Assembly (NCBI GenBank): GCA_965214025.1
Contig: CBDCAW010000040.1
Span: 14,338 to 78,337, forward strand
Reading direction: 5' to 3'
Source: Granulosicoccus sp965214025
GTDB lineage: Bacteria; Pseudomonadota; Gammaproteobacteria; Granulosicoccales; Granulosicoccaceae
Length of the DNA stretch: 64,000 nt
Made by a program: the position numbers and the translations under genes. The notes beneath the pieces were generated by a model. It was not told the origin of the DNA. It saw nothing but the letters and a program-made list of their open reading frames with translations, and searched no databases. Below are positions 1 to 8,017 of this stretch, one piece after another. The stretch's first letter is position 1. The number at the start of each line of letters is the position of its first letter.

Positions 1-929
1 AGCGGTTCGCGGACTACGCACGCGTGGTAATCGAACATCTGGGCGACAGGCTCGATGCACTGACCACTTTCAACGAGCCCTGGTGCTCGGCCTACCTGGG
101 CCACCGGGCCGGGGTGCATGCACCGGGCCTGACAAGCCTGGATACCACCCTGGCGGTCATTCATCATCAGCACCTTGCACACGGGCTGGCGGTGCAATCG
201 ATGCGTTCGGTGCGAACCGACCTGCCGCTGGGCATCGTGCTCAATGCACACGCTGTCTACCCGGCCTCCGATGAGGATGCCGATCACGAAGCCGCACAGC
301 GCCACGATGCCTTTCACAACGGTCTGTACTTCGCACCGCTGTTCCACGGGCGCTACCCGGCGTCCGTAATGAACGTTCTTGCGCAACGCATGCCCGGTGA
401 ATTCGAAGCGGACCTCGAGCAAATTCATCAACCCCTGGATTACTGGGGTCTGAATTTCTACACACCCACGCGAGTCAAAGCGGCAGGTACCGAGCACACC
501 GAGTACCCGATGACGGAGCCGGCGCCGATGCTCCCTACGGTGCCACGTACCGATATCGGCTGGGAGATCGCACCCGATACTTTGGGCGAACTCATCAACC
601 GGTTGTACGAGCAGTACCCTTTGCCACCGTGCTACATCACGGAAAACGGCGCCGCATTCAATGATCCGATGAAGCAGGGTATCGTTGCCGATCAGCGCCG
701 TATCGACTACCTCGACGAACATCTGACGGTGATTGCCGCGCTGTGCGAGTCAGGTGTGGCCCTCAAGGGCTACTTTGCCTGGAGTCTGATGGATAACTTC
801 GAGTGGGCCGAGGGGTACACCATGCGCTTCGGCATCGTGCACGTCGACTACGGCACTCAGGTGCGAACGATCAAGGCAAGCGGTGAATGGTACGCCAACC
901 TTGCCCGTGCCCACCGCGAATCGGGTTAG
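1..929 (+). CDS. Beta-glucosidase, glycoside hydrolase family 1 (C-terminal part, 5' end outside window)
   Basis: This is a retaining GH1 enzyme that hydrolyses beta-linked glucosides such as cellobiose. The reading frame is open from base 3, so the N-terminal part of the TIM barrel lies outside the window. The acid/base motif FNEPW is at about bases 69-83 (Glu codon at 75). The nucleophile motif ITENGA is at about 636-653 (Glu codon at 642). The C-terminal signature GYFAWSLMDNFEWAEGY, which lines the aglycone site, is intact. No signal peptide can be judged because the start is missing. It converges on the next gene with only 6 bp between the stops. Together with the GH10 xylanase at 11.7 kb it points to polysaccharide use. 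Confidence 0.93.
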   Translation, partial: RFADYARVVIEHLGDRLDALTTFNEPWCSAYLGHRAGVHAPGLTSLDTTLAVIHHQHLAHGLAVQSMRSVRTDLPLGIVLNAHAVYPASDEDADHEAAQRHDAFHNGLYFAPLFHGRYPASVMNVLAQRMPGEFEADLEQIHQPLDYWGLNFYTPTRVKAAGTEHTEYPMTEPAPMLPTVPRTDIGWEIAPDTLGELINRLYEQYPLPPCYITENGAAFNDPMKQGIVADQRRIDYLDEHLTVIAALCESGVALKGYFAWSLMDNFEWAEGYTMRFGIVHVDYGTQVRTIKASGEWYANLARAHRESG

Positions 930-935
930 CGTCCA

Positions 936-1712
936 CTACGGCTGGCGTAGGGGCGAATCTCTTTTCAGCACCGGATCCAAGGCCTTCAGTGTCGCGTCAT
1001 TCAGCGCGCTCCATCTGGCCGCACAGGACTGCCGACGTTTGGCGCCGCTCAGGGCTGCCGGCAACAGCCGCGCATGCGCCGCCGGATCCTGGCCCAGTAT
1101 CCAGCACCCGATCTGATCTTCACGCAACTGGTACAGGCTGTGCCGGTGCCAGAAGTCATCCAGCGAACCATCGAGCTTCTGGGAAGCATCGGCGAACGCC
1201 GAGACGTTGGCAAACCATTGCTCGCCGCCATTGTCCCACTGCCCCAGCGTCACCCAGGTAGACATGGCCTCCGCCTGTAGATCGACATCGAAGTTCTGCT
1301 TTCCGGCGAGCGGCGCGCTGCTTGCCAATGCGTGCCCCAGCAGGTAATACAGCGTGTACTCGACAACGTCGAGCGCCCGTTCCAGCGCTTCGTCGCGATC
1401 TTCCACCAGCTCAGACTGCGTGGCTATGGCGTGAGCCAGATAGCCGTTAGGCAGATTGAGCACGTGAGTGTCAGTATTCATCGACGGGCCCTCACTCGAC
1501 CCCAGCGCCAGCACGAGAGAGGGTTCCAGTTCGAAATTCTGTTCCACCAGCGCGACGAAATCGGACAGTATTCGGCTATCCGCCAGGATCGTCATAACCT
1601 GCTGATCGACTTCCTTGCCGCCGTCTTGCCACTGCAACGTCACACCGGCCTGACTACCGAGTGAGAAGGACACGGTAGTGGCCAGCAGCAGAACCCGCAA
1701 GTTCGTCGTCAT
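936..1712 (-). CDS. DUF4344-type putative metallopeptidase homologue with degenerate active site, exported
   Basis: The 258-residue protein has an N-terminal signal peptide (hydrophobic LLLATTVSFSLGSQA). Its overall pattern resembles the DUF4344 putative metallopeptidase family: a helix with a GHAL motif, a following acidic stretch, a DEHS-like DFWHRHSLYQLR segment and a paired-cysteine C-terminal part (GCWILG and RQSCAARW). Family members normally carry HExGH in this helix. Here the residues read YYLLGHAL, so the first His and the Glu are missing and zinc proteolysis is unlikely. The start at MTTNLR was chosen because it gives a clean signal peptide. A TATAAT-like element lies upstream on the minus strand (about 1885-1890). 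The family assignment is from memory of the motif order and is moderately sure. Confidence 0.6.
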   Translation of the reverse strand: MTTNLRVLLLATTVSFSLGSQAGVTLQWQDGGKEVDQQVMTILADSRILSDFVALVEQNFELEPSLVLALGSSEGPSMNTDTHVLNLPNGYLAHAIATQSELVEDRDEALERALDVVEYTLYYLLGHALASSAPLAGKQNFDVDLQAEAMSTWVTLGQWDNGGEQWFANVSAFADASQKLDGSLDDFWHRHSLYQLREDQIGCWILGQDPAAHARLLPAALSGAKRRQSCAARWSALNDATLKALDPVLKRDSPLRQP

Positions 1713-1951
1713 CGAGCGGCAGACACCACGGTTGGCGTGTTTTGGCGAACGTATGAGCGAATCACGGATACACGAGCCGCCCACCGAAGCTGAAGCCAGG
1801 TTTACCGGGCCGGGGTATGCTGGACCTGAAAATGATCGGAACAAGGCGGGTTATCAGAGCTGGTTCGCGGGAGCGCTGAATTTTATTATACTTTTCGTAA
1901 TCTTTCCGAACTCATTGTTGGCACGCGCAGAGCGATGTAAACAAACGGCTT

Positions 1952-2350
1952 TTACCCCCACGCTCGCGCGGCCAATGCGCCCAGCACCGCACAGCTTGCC
2001 GACAGCACGGTACCCCATGCCACGTCCACCAGACTCATCAGCGGCGGCCAATTCTTCAACGTCGACCAGTTGGTCATGTCGTAGGTGCCGTAGGCCATCA
2101 ACCCGACCAGCGCACCGTAACCCGCCACGCTCGCCAGGCTGACGTCGGAACCGGGTCGCACCGCGAGGAACACAAGCCCTCCCGCGTAAAACAGGTAGAA
2201 GAGCGCCGCAGGGGCGACAACGATGCTGTCGCGCATCAGATCGCCCAACTGATTCGCGTAGAAGCTGCGAGCGATCAGGCCGAGCCAGATGCCATCGATG
2301 ATCAGAAACGCCACGGCAGTGGCAGCGTAGGCGACGAGAAAGGGTTTCAT
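1952..2350 (-). CDS. DUF2177 family integral membrane protein
   Basis: A 132-residue polytopic membrane protein with about four hydrophobic segments. It begins MKPFLVAYAATAVAFLIIDGIWLG and includes the GLMAYGTYDMTNW motif characteristic of DUF2177 proteins. The biochemical function of the family is not established. The start was set at MKPFLV (2350) rather than the in-frame upstream start, because the family begins there and the upstream residues are hydrophilic. Neighbours are unrelated in function, and the gene appears to be transcribed alone. Confidence 0.85.
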   Translation of the reverse strand: MKPFLVAYAATAVAFLIIDGIWLGLIARSFYANQLGDLMRDSIVVAPAALFYLFYAGGLVFLAVRPGSDVSLASVAGYGALVGLMAYGTYDMTNWSTLKNWPPLMSLVDVAWGTVLSASCAVLGALAARAWG

Positions 2351-2438
2351 GATGGCTCGGTTCCTGTGCACGTTGCCGGAAGTGCCAACTGTTACGACAC
2401 TCGGTTGGTAGCGAGATCACCTGGTGAACGACCTTGGC

Positions 2439-3119
2439 TCAGAAAGGGACCGCCGCTTCCAGACAGAGCCACACGCCGGTAATCGGATGCGTCACCATCA
2501 AACGTTCGGCATGCAGCATGAGCTGCGAGGGAGTGTTCACATGAACGGGTTCGGTTGACCGGGAACCGTAGAGACGATCACCGATGATCGGCGTATTCAG
2601 CCCGCGCGGATGCGCCATATGCACACGCAGCTGATGCGTACGGCCGGTTCTGGGATGAAGGATGACCCGGCAAGGCGACAATCCCTGATCGCAGCGACGC
2701 CAGCTCGTCGAGGCCGTCTTGCCATGGGTATCACAGACGATCTGGTGGGGTCGATCGTCGATGTCGAGCCGAAGCGGCAGATCGATCAGACCGGCCATAC
2801 CCGGCGGCGGCGCCTCGAGTATCGCCACGTAGCGCTTGACGGTCTGGCGCCGTTCGAACTGTTGTTGCAGATGCCGGTGAACCTCGCGCGTCTTGGCCAG
2901 GACCATGACGCCGGAGGTATCCATGTCGAGCCGATGTACCAACACCGGTCCGGACACGTCAGAGCGCTGTACCAGTAGCCGACTGTGAACGGAATCGTGA
3001 ACGTGAATACCCGGTTGAGACAGCAGGCCCGAAGGCTTGTCGACCGCGATCAACCAGTCGTCTTCGAAGACGATCGACAGATCGGTGCCGGTCACCGGCG
3101 CTGCATCGGACCTGATCAT
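2439..3119 (-). CDS. RluA-family RNA pseudouridine synthase
   Basis: Isomerises specific uridines in rRNA or tRNA to pseudouridine. The 226-residue protein has the RluA signature HRLDMDTSGVMVLAK, in which the Asp of RLD is the catalytic nucleophile. It also has the downstream RTGRTHQLRVHM motif and a terminal GDRLYG segment. There is no S4 domain, and the length fits the RluA/TruC-like single-domain group; the exact target base cannot be read from sequence. The start MIRSDAA (3119) was chosen because the in-frame upstream residues are not conserved-looking. It is divergent from the PsiE-type gene, with 132 bp between them. Confidence 0.9.
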   Translation of the reverse strand: MIRSDAAPVTGTDLSIVFEDDWLIAVDKPSGLLSQPGIHVHDSVHSRLLVQRSDVSGPVLVHRLDMDTSGVMVLAKTREVHRHLQQQFERRQTVKRYVAILEAPPPGMAGLIDLPLRLDIDDRPHQIVCDTHGKTASTSWRRCDQGLSPCRVILHPRTGRTHQLRVHMAHPRGLNTPIIGDRLYGSRSTEPVHVNTPSQLMLHAERLMVTHPITGVWLCLEAAVPF

Positions 3120-3251
3120 GAGGCAGCCTACCGCAGTTGCACACCGGCCATTCGGCCGGCCATCTTCAGAACAGCGCACCGCAGTTGCAGATGGGATGGG
3201 GGACTTGCTACCTTGTGAAGCCTACGAATTCCATCGGATAGCAGCTCGCTC

Positions 3252-3722
3252 ATGCAACATGACCATCCCCTGCTCGTCCGGGTTCGAAAATCGATGGATA
3301 CCGGTCTCGTCGCCGTCGAGATCGCAGGCCTGCTGATCATAGGGCTTGCCACCGCCTTCGCGATCGGCAAGGAAATGCAGGTGATGTTGGTGAATCGGGA
3401 TGTCACCCTGGCTGATCTGCTGTTGATGTTTCTGTATCTCGAGGTGTTGGCGATGATCGGTCAGTATCTGCGCACCGGACAGATCCAGGTACGCTTTCCT
3501 CTTTATATCGCAATGGTCGCACTGGCCCGTTATCTGATCATCGATGCCAAGGATATCGATGCCGTCCGCATCCTGGCAGTGGCGGCGGCCATCCTTCTGC
3601 TGACCATCGGCGTGCTGGTGCTGCGATACGGGCACACCACCTTCCCCTACGCCGAAAATCAGCGTTACCGTTCCGATGACGATGACGAATCGACCGGAAA
3701 GGCTGACGAGGCATCGTTGTAG
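3252..3722 (+). CDS. PsiE-type (phosphate-starvation-inducible E family) membrane protein
   Basis: A 156-residue protein with four predicted transmembrane helices. It has the PsiE-like organisation: the first helix VEIAGLLIIGLATAFAIG, then a DLLLMFLYLEVLAMIGQYL segment, the charged RFPLYIAMVALARYLIID motif, and a last helix before a polar C-terminus. PsiE was named for induction by phosphate starvation in Escherichia coli, but its function is unknown. No Pho-box-like direct repeats were recognised in the 132-bp upstream region. Family assignment is fairly sure; function is not known. Confidence 0.82.
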   Translation: MQHDHPLLVRVRKSMDTGLVAVEIAGLLIIGLATAFAIGKEMQVMLVNRDVTLADLLLMFLYLEVLAMIGQYLRTGQIQVRFPLYIAMVALARYLIIDAKDIDAVRILAVAAAILLLTIGVLVLRYGHTTFPYAENQRYRSDDDDESTGKADEASL

Positions 3723-3801
3723 ACGTCGAGCAATTGACATTGCGCTGCGGACGTCGGAAAACATCGGAGCTGCGAATATTCGATCGGCGGTACCGGAATT
3801 G

Positions 3802-3807
3802 TATAAT
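3802..3807 (+). promoter_or_regulatory. Candidate sigma-70 -10 element for the yfaZ-like gene
   Basis: A perfect TATAAT lies at 3802-3807. A weak -35 (TTCGAT, 3779-3784) sits 17 bp upstream. Transcription would begin near 3814, giving a leader of about 80 nt before the ATG at 3895, which is preceded by a GGAGA ribosome-binding site. Confidence 0.5.
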
Positions 3808-3894
3808 CTGGAAAAACCGAGTGTATTGAAGGCCGGATGTCGTGATGGTAAGCCCGATCGGTTAGCTTCGTGCGCTATCCACGGAGAACCCTGA

Positions 3895-4518
3895 ATGATG
3901 AAGTTTTACAAGCTGTGTCGTGCATTTGCACTCACGATCCTAGGTGGTACCGTCGTGTCGCCGGTTATTGCCCAGAACGCGGGCCTGAGTGATGCCGTCG
4001 AGCTGCAGGACATCGAGCTGTTCGTCAGCGACGATGCTGCCCAGATCAGCCTGATAGCAGCCGGAGCCAATACGAGCAGTGAAGATGCGCGCTACCGATT
4101 TTCATTCCTGACTACCGAGCAGCGCGACAACGTGTTCATGCTGGACGTCAAGATACAAGCGCGGCGCCTGTTTTCCGAAGATATCAACCTGCAGCTTGGA
4201 ACGCGTGTGTATGCGGGTATCCTGTCGGAGGAGAATACCGATGCGGTAGGCCTGGCGCCCGGTTTCGAGGTCAGCTACGAATACCCGACCGATCGATTTC
4301 CGCTCTATCTGAGCGCAGGCGGTTACATCGCACCCGATGTATTCACGTTCGGTGATGCGAATCGTATCTTCGAGTACTTCGGACGGGTGGGATTACGCGT
4401 CAGCGACTCACTGACCGGCTTCGTCGGCTTCCGTTTCCTGCGCTTCGATACCGATCCCGACGAGACCGAAGTGGACGACGAATTACACATCGGCATTCGC
4501 TGGCAGCCGGGCAACTAG
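3895..4518 (+). CDS. YfaZ-family outer membrane protein
   Basis: The 207-residue protein has a Sec signal peptide (hydrophobic core FALTILGGTVVSPVIA, cleavage after AQ). It is followed by alternating amphipathic strands typical of a small beta-barrel: an RYRFSFLTTEQRDN strand, LQLGTRVYAGIL, FEVSYEYP, YLSAGGYIAPDVF and a final strand, LHIGIRWQPGN. The pattern and length match YfaZ-type proteins; their role is not established. A strong GGAGA ribosome-binding site precedes the start. The stop is followed by a 12-bp stem-loop. Two ATG codons are adjacent at 3895 and 3898, and either could start translation. Confidence 0.8.
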   Translation: MMKFYKLCRAFALTILGGTVVSPVIAQNAGLSDAVELQDIELFVSDDAAQISLIAAGANTSSEDARYRFSFLTTEQRDNVFMLDVKIQARRLFSEDINLQLGTRVYAGILSEENTDAVGLAPGFEVSYEYPTDRFPLYLSAGGYIAPDVFTFGDANRIFEYFGRVGLRVSDSLTGFVGFRFLRFDTDPDETEVDDELHIGIRWQPGN

Positions 4519-4540
4519 AACGGTAGGAGAACGACAACGC

Positions 4541-4576
4541 AGCCCTGCTGACCGGAGCCTTCCAGTCAGCAGGGCT
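4541..4576. terminator. 12-bp inverted repeat after the yfaZ-like gene
   Basis: A perfect inverted repeat, AGCCCTGCTGAC (4541-4552) and GTCAGCAGGGCT (4565-4576), is separated by 12 nt. It begins 22 bp after the stop codon. No T-run follows on either strand, so it is a probable but non-canonical terminator or RNA-stabilising hairpin. The next gene downstream is convergent, so it could serve both strands. Confidence 0.55.
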
Positions 4577-4756
4577 AGACGTCGACACGTCAGCCAGTTC
4601 TATTCGCCGATGCGGTCAGCAGGAAGGCTCATACCGCTGGAAACTGCAGGTGCGCTACATCATCACCGGCGCCTGGTCATCCAGGCCACACGAGCGAGCA
4701 CTACACCGCGACCTGTACGTCATTGCACCCGTTTGAACCTGGAAGAACCCGCCTGG

Positions 4757-4921
4757 TCACGCGCGTGGCTTTCGACCCCGTATCAACGACATGATGGCCA
4801 AGGCTAGACAGACCACGAACATGGCCTTGGCGAGACCTGCAGCGGGTCCGGCAAAATCTCCGAACACCATCGTCGCGGCTATCAAGGCTACAACCATAAA
4901 CACTTGCGCCCAACTTTCCAT
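4757..4921 (-). CDS. DUF1328 (YtjA-like) small membrane protein
   Basis: A 54-residue hydrophobic protein with two transmembrane segments separated by a glycine/alanine turn (FGDFAGPAAGLAK). It ends in a basic tail, IRGRKPRA. Length, turn motif and tail match the DUF1328/YtjA family, which is common in proteobacteria and of unknown function. The start MESWAQ (4921) was chosen because family members are 50-60 residues long and begin at this point; the longer in-frame extension is hydrophilic. In other bacteria homologues often sit near stress genes, but here the neighbours give no hint. Confidence 0.8.
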   Translation of the reverse strand: MESWAQVFMVVALIAATMVFGDFAGPAAGLAKAMFVVCLALAIMSLIRGRKPRA

Positions 4922-5249
4922 CGAAAGACTCCTTTGTGAAACGTAGGCATCATCCGTCAGCCTCGGCTTCGTTCGTCGGGCGCCCGAAGGTGGCTCCCCT
5001 AGCACGTCATTATTACCTCAATCCACCGCTTCTGCGTCCCAACGAAAGAAATACAGCCCTTTCTTCACCACATTTGCCGGTTTCGTCACTCGCAAGGTCG
5101 AGGTAAGCCGTTGGTAGTGATCGCGTCGTGCGGCATGCACGCTTTCGACGGTTCGGTGAAGACCCGAACATGGTTCACCATCTGGAAGGTGTCACACCCG
5201 ATCACCGGCTGCGTGCAATGTGCCACGTCACGTGGTGCAACGTGCCACG
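4922..5249. other. Intergenic stretch without a supported gene
   Basis: This 328-bp stretch lies between the DUF1328 start and the stop of the SDR gene. It should hold the DUF1328 promoter. A 60-residue open frame on the plus strand (5128-5310) has no recognisable protein character. The only distinct structure is the 22-bp tandem repeat at 5214-5257, which is listed separately. Confidence 0.6.
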
Positions 5250-5257
5250 TCACGTGG
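5214..5257. repeat. Two tandem 22-bp repeats, each with a CCACGT-C-ACGTGG palindrome
   Basis: Two adjacent 22-bp copies (5214-5235 and 5236-5257) differ at one position only. Each contains the palindrome CCACGTCACGTGG. The second copy contains the TGA stop codon of the minus-strand SDR gene (5250-5252). Spacing of 22 bp puts both palindromes on the same face of the helix. Confidence 0.85.
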
Positions 5258-6185
5258 ACCGGGTAGCCTCCAGCTCGCCGGCGAGCAAGCCGCGCAACCC
5301 AGCCTCATGATCTGGCCAGGCATACCGCAGGCCAAGTACATCCCGTGAACGTCGGTTGCGAACTCGCTTGTTCTCACTGTAGAAGGATCGCGCCATCGCG
5401 CTGATATCCGCAGTGACGAAATCGACCTTCGGCGGGGGTTCCTTGCCGATCAGCGCATGGGCGAACTCAACCACGACCTGCGGCGGTGCCGGTTGATCAT
5501 CGGTCACGTTGAATACACCGCCGAGCGACTGCCGAATCGCCAGCAGCGTCGCGCTCACGATATCGTCCACGTGTATGCGGTTGAACACCTGACCGGGCTT
5601 TATGAGGCGGCGTGCCTTGCCCGCCAATGCATCCGCCACGGCGTTACGCCCGGGCCCGTAGATACCAGAAAGCCGCAGCACGGCGATCGGCACACCCTGA
5701 CGGCTCGCAAAGCCCTGCCAGCCACGCTCGGCGAGCAGTCGCATGCGCGATCGCACCTGAGTGGATCGGCATTCACTGTCTTCGTCGACCCACGCCCCGT
5801 CATGGTCGCCGTAGACACCGATCGTGGACAGGTAACCTACCCATTTTAATGCAGGCATGGCACCAGGATCATCCTCCAGCAACGCCTGCACAGCATCGAG
5901 AGCGGTATCACTGAAAGGCTCCGTGCGGGCAGGCGGCACACTGACGACGAGGTGTGTACAGCGCCGGAGGGTCGCCTGGAGCTCTGGAGTCAGCGTCGCA
6001 CTCGTGGCCGGGCCTGACGTCGGCACGGAGCCCGACGCCGGGAATCGCATCGGCTTTACACCTTGCCGTTCCAGCTCGACGCAACCTTCAGCGCTGCGAC
6101 GGGTACCCACCACCTCGCCCAACTGCTGCGCCGCACGGGCAATGCGCGCCCCGGTGAAACCGGCGCCAAGCACTACCAGGTTCAT
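5250..6185 (-). CDS. NAD(P)-dependent epimerase/dehydratase-like SDR protein (YeeZ-like)
   Basis: A 311-residue extended-SDR protein. The N-terminus has a Rossmann nucleotide motif, GAGFTGARIARAA (residues 7-19). A YLSTIGVYGDHDGAWVDEDS stretch follows, and further on RLSGIYGPGRN and FNRIHVDDI, as in NAD-dependent epimerases of the YeeZ type. Substrate is unknown. The canonical active-site YxxxK is not obvious; after the STIGVYG motif the expected Tyr-Lys pair appears replaced (SRMRLLAERGW). That is also seen in YeeZ-like members. It overlaps the anti-sigma gene by ATGA, so the two are translationally coupled. Confidence 0.82.
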   Translation of the reverse strand: MNLVVLGAGFTGARIARAAQQLGEVVGTRRSAEGCVELERQGVKPMRFPASGSVPTSGPATSATLTPELQATLRRCTHLVVSVPPARTEPFSDTALDAVQALLEDDPGAMPALKWVGYLSTIGVYGDHDGAWVDEDSECRSTQVRSRMRLLAERGWQGFASRQGVPIAVLRLSGIYGPGRNAVADALAGKARRLIKPGQVFNRIHVDDIVSATLLAIRQSLGGVFNVTDDQPAPPQVVVEFAHALIGKEPPPKVDFVTADISAMARSFYSENKRVRNRRSRDVLGLRYAWPDHEAGLRGLLAGELEATRST

Positions 6186-7018
6186 TGGCCGGCTGGCTCG
6201 TCATCAGCTCTGCCACCCGCCCTGACGAAACGCCCGTGTGCAATCACAGGCCCCGTCGGACCGGCATCGGTCGGCGCACCGTCGGGCTCGATGCTGACGC
6301 CGAACAGCTCGGAGTTCTCGATCAGGCTGCTGACGTCGTAACTACGCGCTTCGCCGACTTCAACCGGTAGCACAGCCACCGGTTTCACACCATCCTGACC
6401 CGGTGGCAAGGCCTGCCAAAGCTGTAGATTCTGCCCCTGCTCGATAGCCGGTGGTGCCACCGCGACCACCCGAACCTTGCGGTTCTCATAATCGGTTTCG
6501 ATGACGAAGCGAACATCGCCGTCGGCATCGGTCTCGACCACGCTCACACCGTCGAGCTCGAAGAGTTCTTGATCGAGCTGACTGGCCTGCTGCTGTACCA
6601 CCGTACCCAACAGCAGGCTGGCAGCCGTGGACACAGCGGCTACCGCTGGCCAGAAAAGCTTGAAAGGAGCCCGAATCGGCGTTGCCGGAACAGCAGTGAT
6701 GCCCGCGCCGGTCGACGACGTGACGGTAGTTGCCGAACCGACTTTCGGTTGTTCGGTACGTTGATCGTTGGCGGCCTCGATCTGCCTGACGCGAGCGACG
6801 ATCGATGGCCACACATGCTCGCCCGGCGTGCGAACCGACGTATTGCCGTGCAGCGGCATGAAGCGCTGCTCCCACTGCGCGACTTCTTCCTGCAATGCCG
6901 TATCGTGCCGCAGTACCTGCTCGAACAACTCAAGGTCACGCCCGCGCAAGGTGCCGAGCACATACTCACCGGCCCGCACCACCCACCAGCGCTCTTCAGG
7001 CGTGCCGGTCGGCATCAT
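6182..7018 (-). CDS. RskA-like anti-sigma factor, membrane-anchored, without an adjacent sigma factor
   Basis: The 278-residue protein has an N-terminal anti-sigma-like region (RAGEYVLGTLRGRDLELFEQ...LQEEVAQWEQRFMPL, about residues 15-55). A transmembrane helix follows near residues 122-142 (LFWPAVAAVSTAASLLLGTVV). The C-terminal periplasmic RskA-type domain has NRKVRVVAVAPPAIEQGQNLQLW and ELFGVSIEPDGAP motifs. Such proteins sequester ECF sigma factors at the membrane. Normally the sigma gene precedes it, but upstream is a 295-bp gap and a divergent response regulator. The role is therefore inferred from the family only. Confidence 0.85.
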   Translation of the reverse strand: MMPTGTPEERWWVVRAGEYVLGTLRGRDLELFEQVLRHDTALQEEVAQWEQRFMPLHGNTSVRTPGEHVWPSIVARVRQIEAANDQRTEQPKVGSATTVTSSTGAGITAVPATPIRAPFKLFWPAVAAVSTAASLLLGTVVQQQASQLDQELFELDGVSVVETDADGDVRFVIETDYENRKVRVVAVAPPAIEQGQNLQLWQALPPGQDGVKPVAVLPVEVGEARSYDVSSLIENSELFGVSIEPDGAPTDAGPTGPVIAHGRFVRAGGRADDEPAGQ

Positions 7019-7313
7019 CGCGATACTTCACCCATTGATGTCTGGTCTCTTTTCAAAGGAATTATCACACCTACGTAATCTTTACGCTGCAGGACGCGCA
7101 CCGGAGCCAAGGTTCTGTCTGTCAGGTACCCGGCAGCCACATGGTAGCGCCAAACGGCTGCAGAACGAACTCCTCGTCGTCGAAGCCATGCGTCGAACGG
7201 TTTGCCATCGGTTGGCCCATAAGCGCCTCGGGTCTGATCGATGACGGATCCTGCAACCTGTAAAAGTTGCAGCCTCGACATGCTGAGGTTTAAGCCTCTC
7301 TATAGTCTCCGCC

Positions 7314-7727
7314 ATGCCATCAAGTACACCGAGTAGCGACAACGGCGCGCACCGCCAGTCCTTGATGATCGTGGAGGATGACAGCGCCACCCGTGAGGTG
7401 CTCTGCCTCATCGCATCGTCCAACGGCTTCGAGCCGACGAGCCATGGCTCGGTTACCTGCGCGATGAACAACCTGGCCATCGTCAAGCCGACGGTACTGC
7501 TGCTCGACTGGGACCTCGGAGAGGAGCGTAGTGGCATCGATGTGGCCCGTGTGGCTGCCGGCTGTGCGTGGCAGCCGTCCATCGTCATGATCACAGGTTC
7601 CAATATCGACCGGCTACGCGCCGAGACCCGTCATCTTCCGGTGGTCGCATACCTGCAGAAACCCTTCAGCAAATCCAGTGTCGATCAGCTCCTGCAGGAG
7701 CTGCAAGCCACTGTGGAGAAGCCATGA
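7314..7727 (+). CDS. Single-domain response regulator (CheY-like receiver)
   Basis: The 137-residue protein is made only of a receiver domain. Acidic pocket residues E21-D22-D23 (MIVEDDS), phospho-acceptor D65 (VLLLDWDLG), a Thr-like switch position (VMITGS) and K116 (LQKPFS) are all present. There is no output domain, so it probably acts by protein contact or in a phosphorelay. No histidine kinase gene is near. A -10-like TATAGT at 7301-7306 lies very close to the ATG at 7314. Either the transcript has almost no leader or translation begins later, for example at MIVEDD (7365). The next small ORF overlaps its stop by ATGA. Confidence 0.85.
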   Translation: MPSSTPSSDNGAHRQSLMIVEDDSATREVLCLIASSNGFEPTSHGSVTCAMNNLAIVKPTVLLLDWDLGEERSGIDVARVAAGCAWQPSIVMITGSNIDRLRAETRHLPVVAYLQKPFSKSSVDQLLQELQATVEKP

Positions 7728-8017
7728 CCTCGATAGCGTCGCCTGACATATACCTGCACAAGCAGCCTGAACCGATTCCGCCCGGTCAAGATCCCACGCA
7801 GGTGCCGGAGATCGATCCGGAGCGACCTGTGCCCGTACCACCGGATCAGACTCCGCCTGAACCGGTCGAAGATCCGATCGTGCCGGAGCCTGCACCACCG
7901 GTGGAAGATCCGAACCCGAACCTGCCCGACCACATCATCACCCGTGCGACTGCCGCCGCCACTGGATACATGCGTTACTTGACCTCGAGTCGATTGTCGA
8001 TGGTTGCTTTCGGATAG
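7724..8017 (+). CDS. Small proline-rich protein, unknown function
   Basis: A 97-residue open frame starting in an ATGA overlap with the response regulator gene. Residues 15-70 are very rich in Pro, Glu, Asp and Val (repeats of the PEPVPPD/EPxPP kind) with no hydrophobic core. It has no signal peptide or known domain. Low-complexity Pro/Glu proteins of similar size do occur in gammaproteobacteria, and the coupled start supports translation. The last 43 bp overlap the 3' end of the convergent BON gene, which weakens confidence in its C-terminus. Confidence 0.45.
   Translation: MTSIASPDIYLHKQPEPIPPGQDPTQVPEIDPERPVPVPPDQTPPEPVEDPIVPEPAPPVEDPNPNLPDHIITRATAAATGYMRYLTSSRLSMVAFG

Noticed and set aside
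5128..5310. 60-residue ORF over the 22-bp repeats
   Set aside because: It consists partly of repeat translation (CHVTWCNVPRHV) and overlaps the SDR gene stop; no coding signature.
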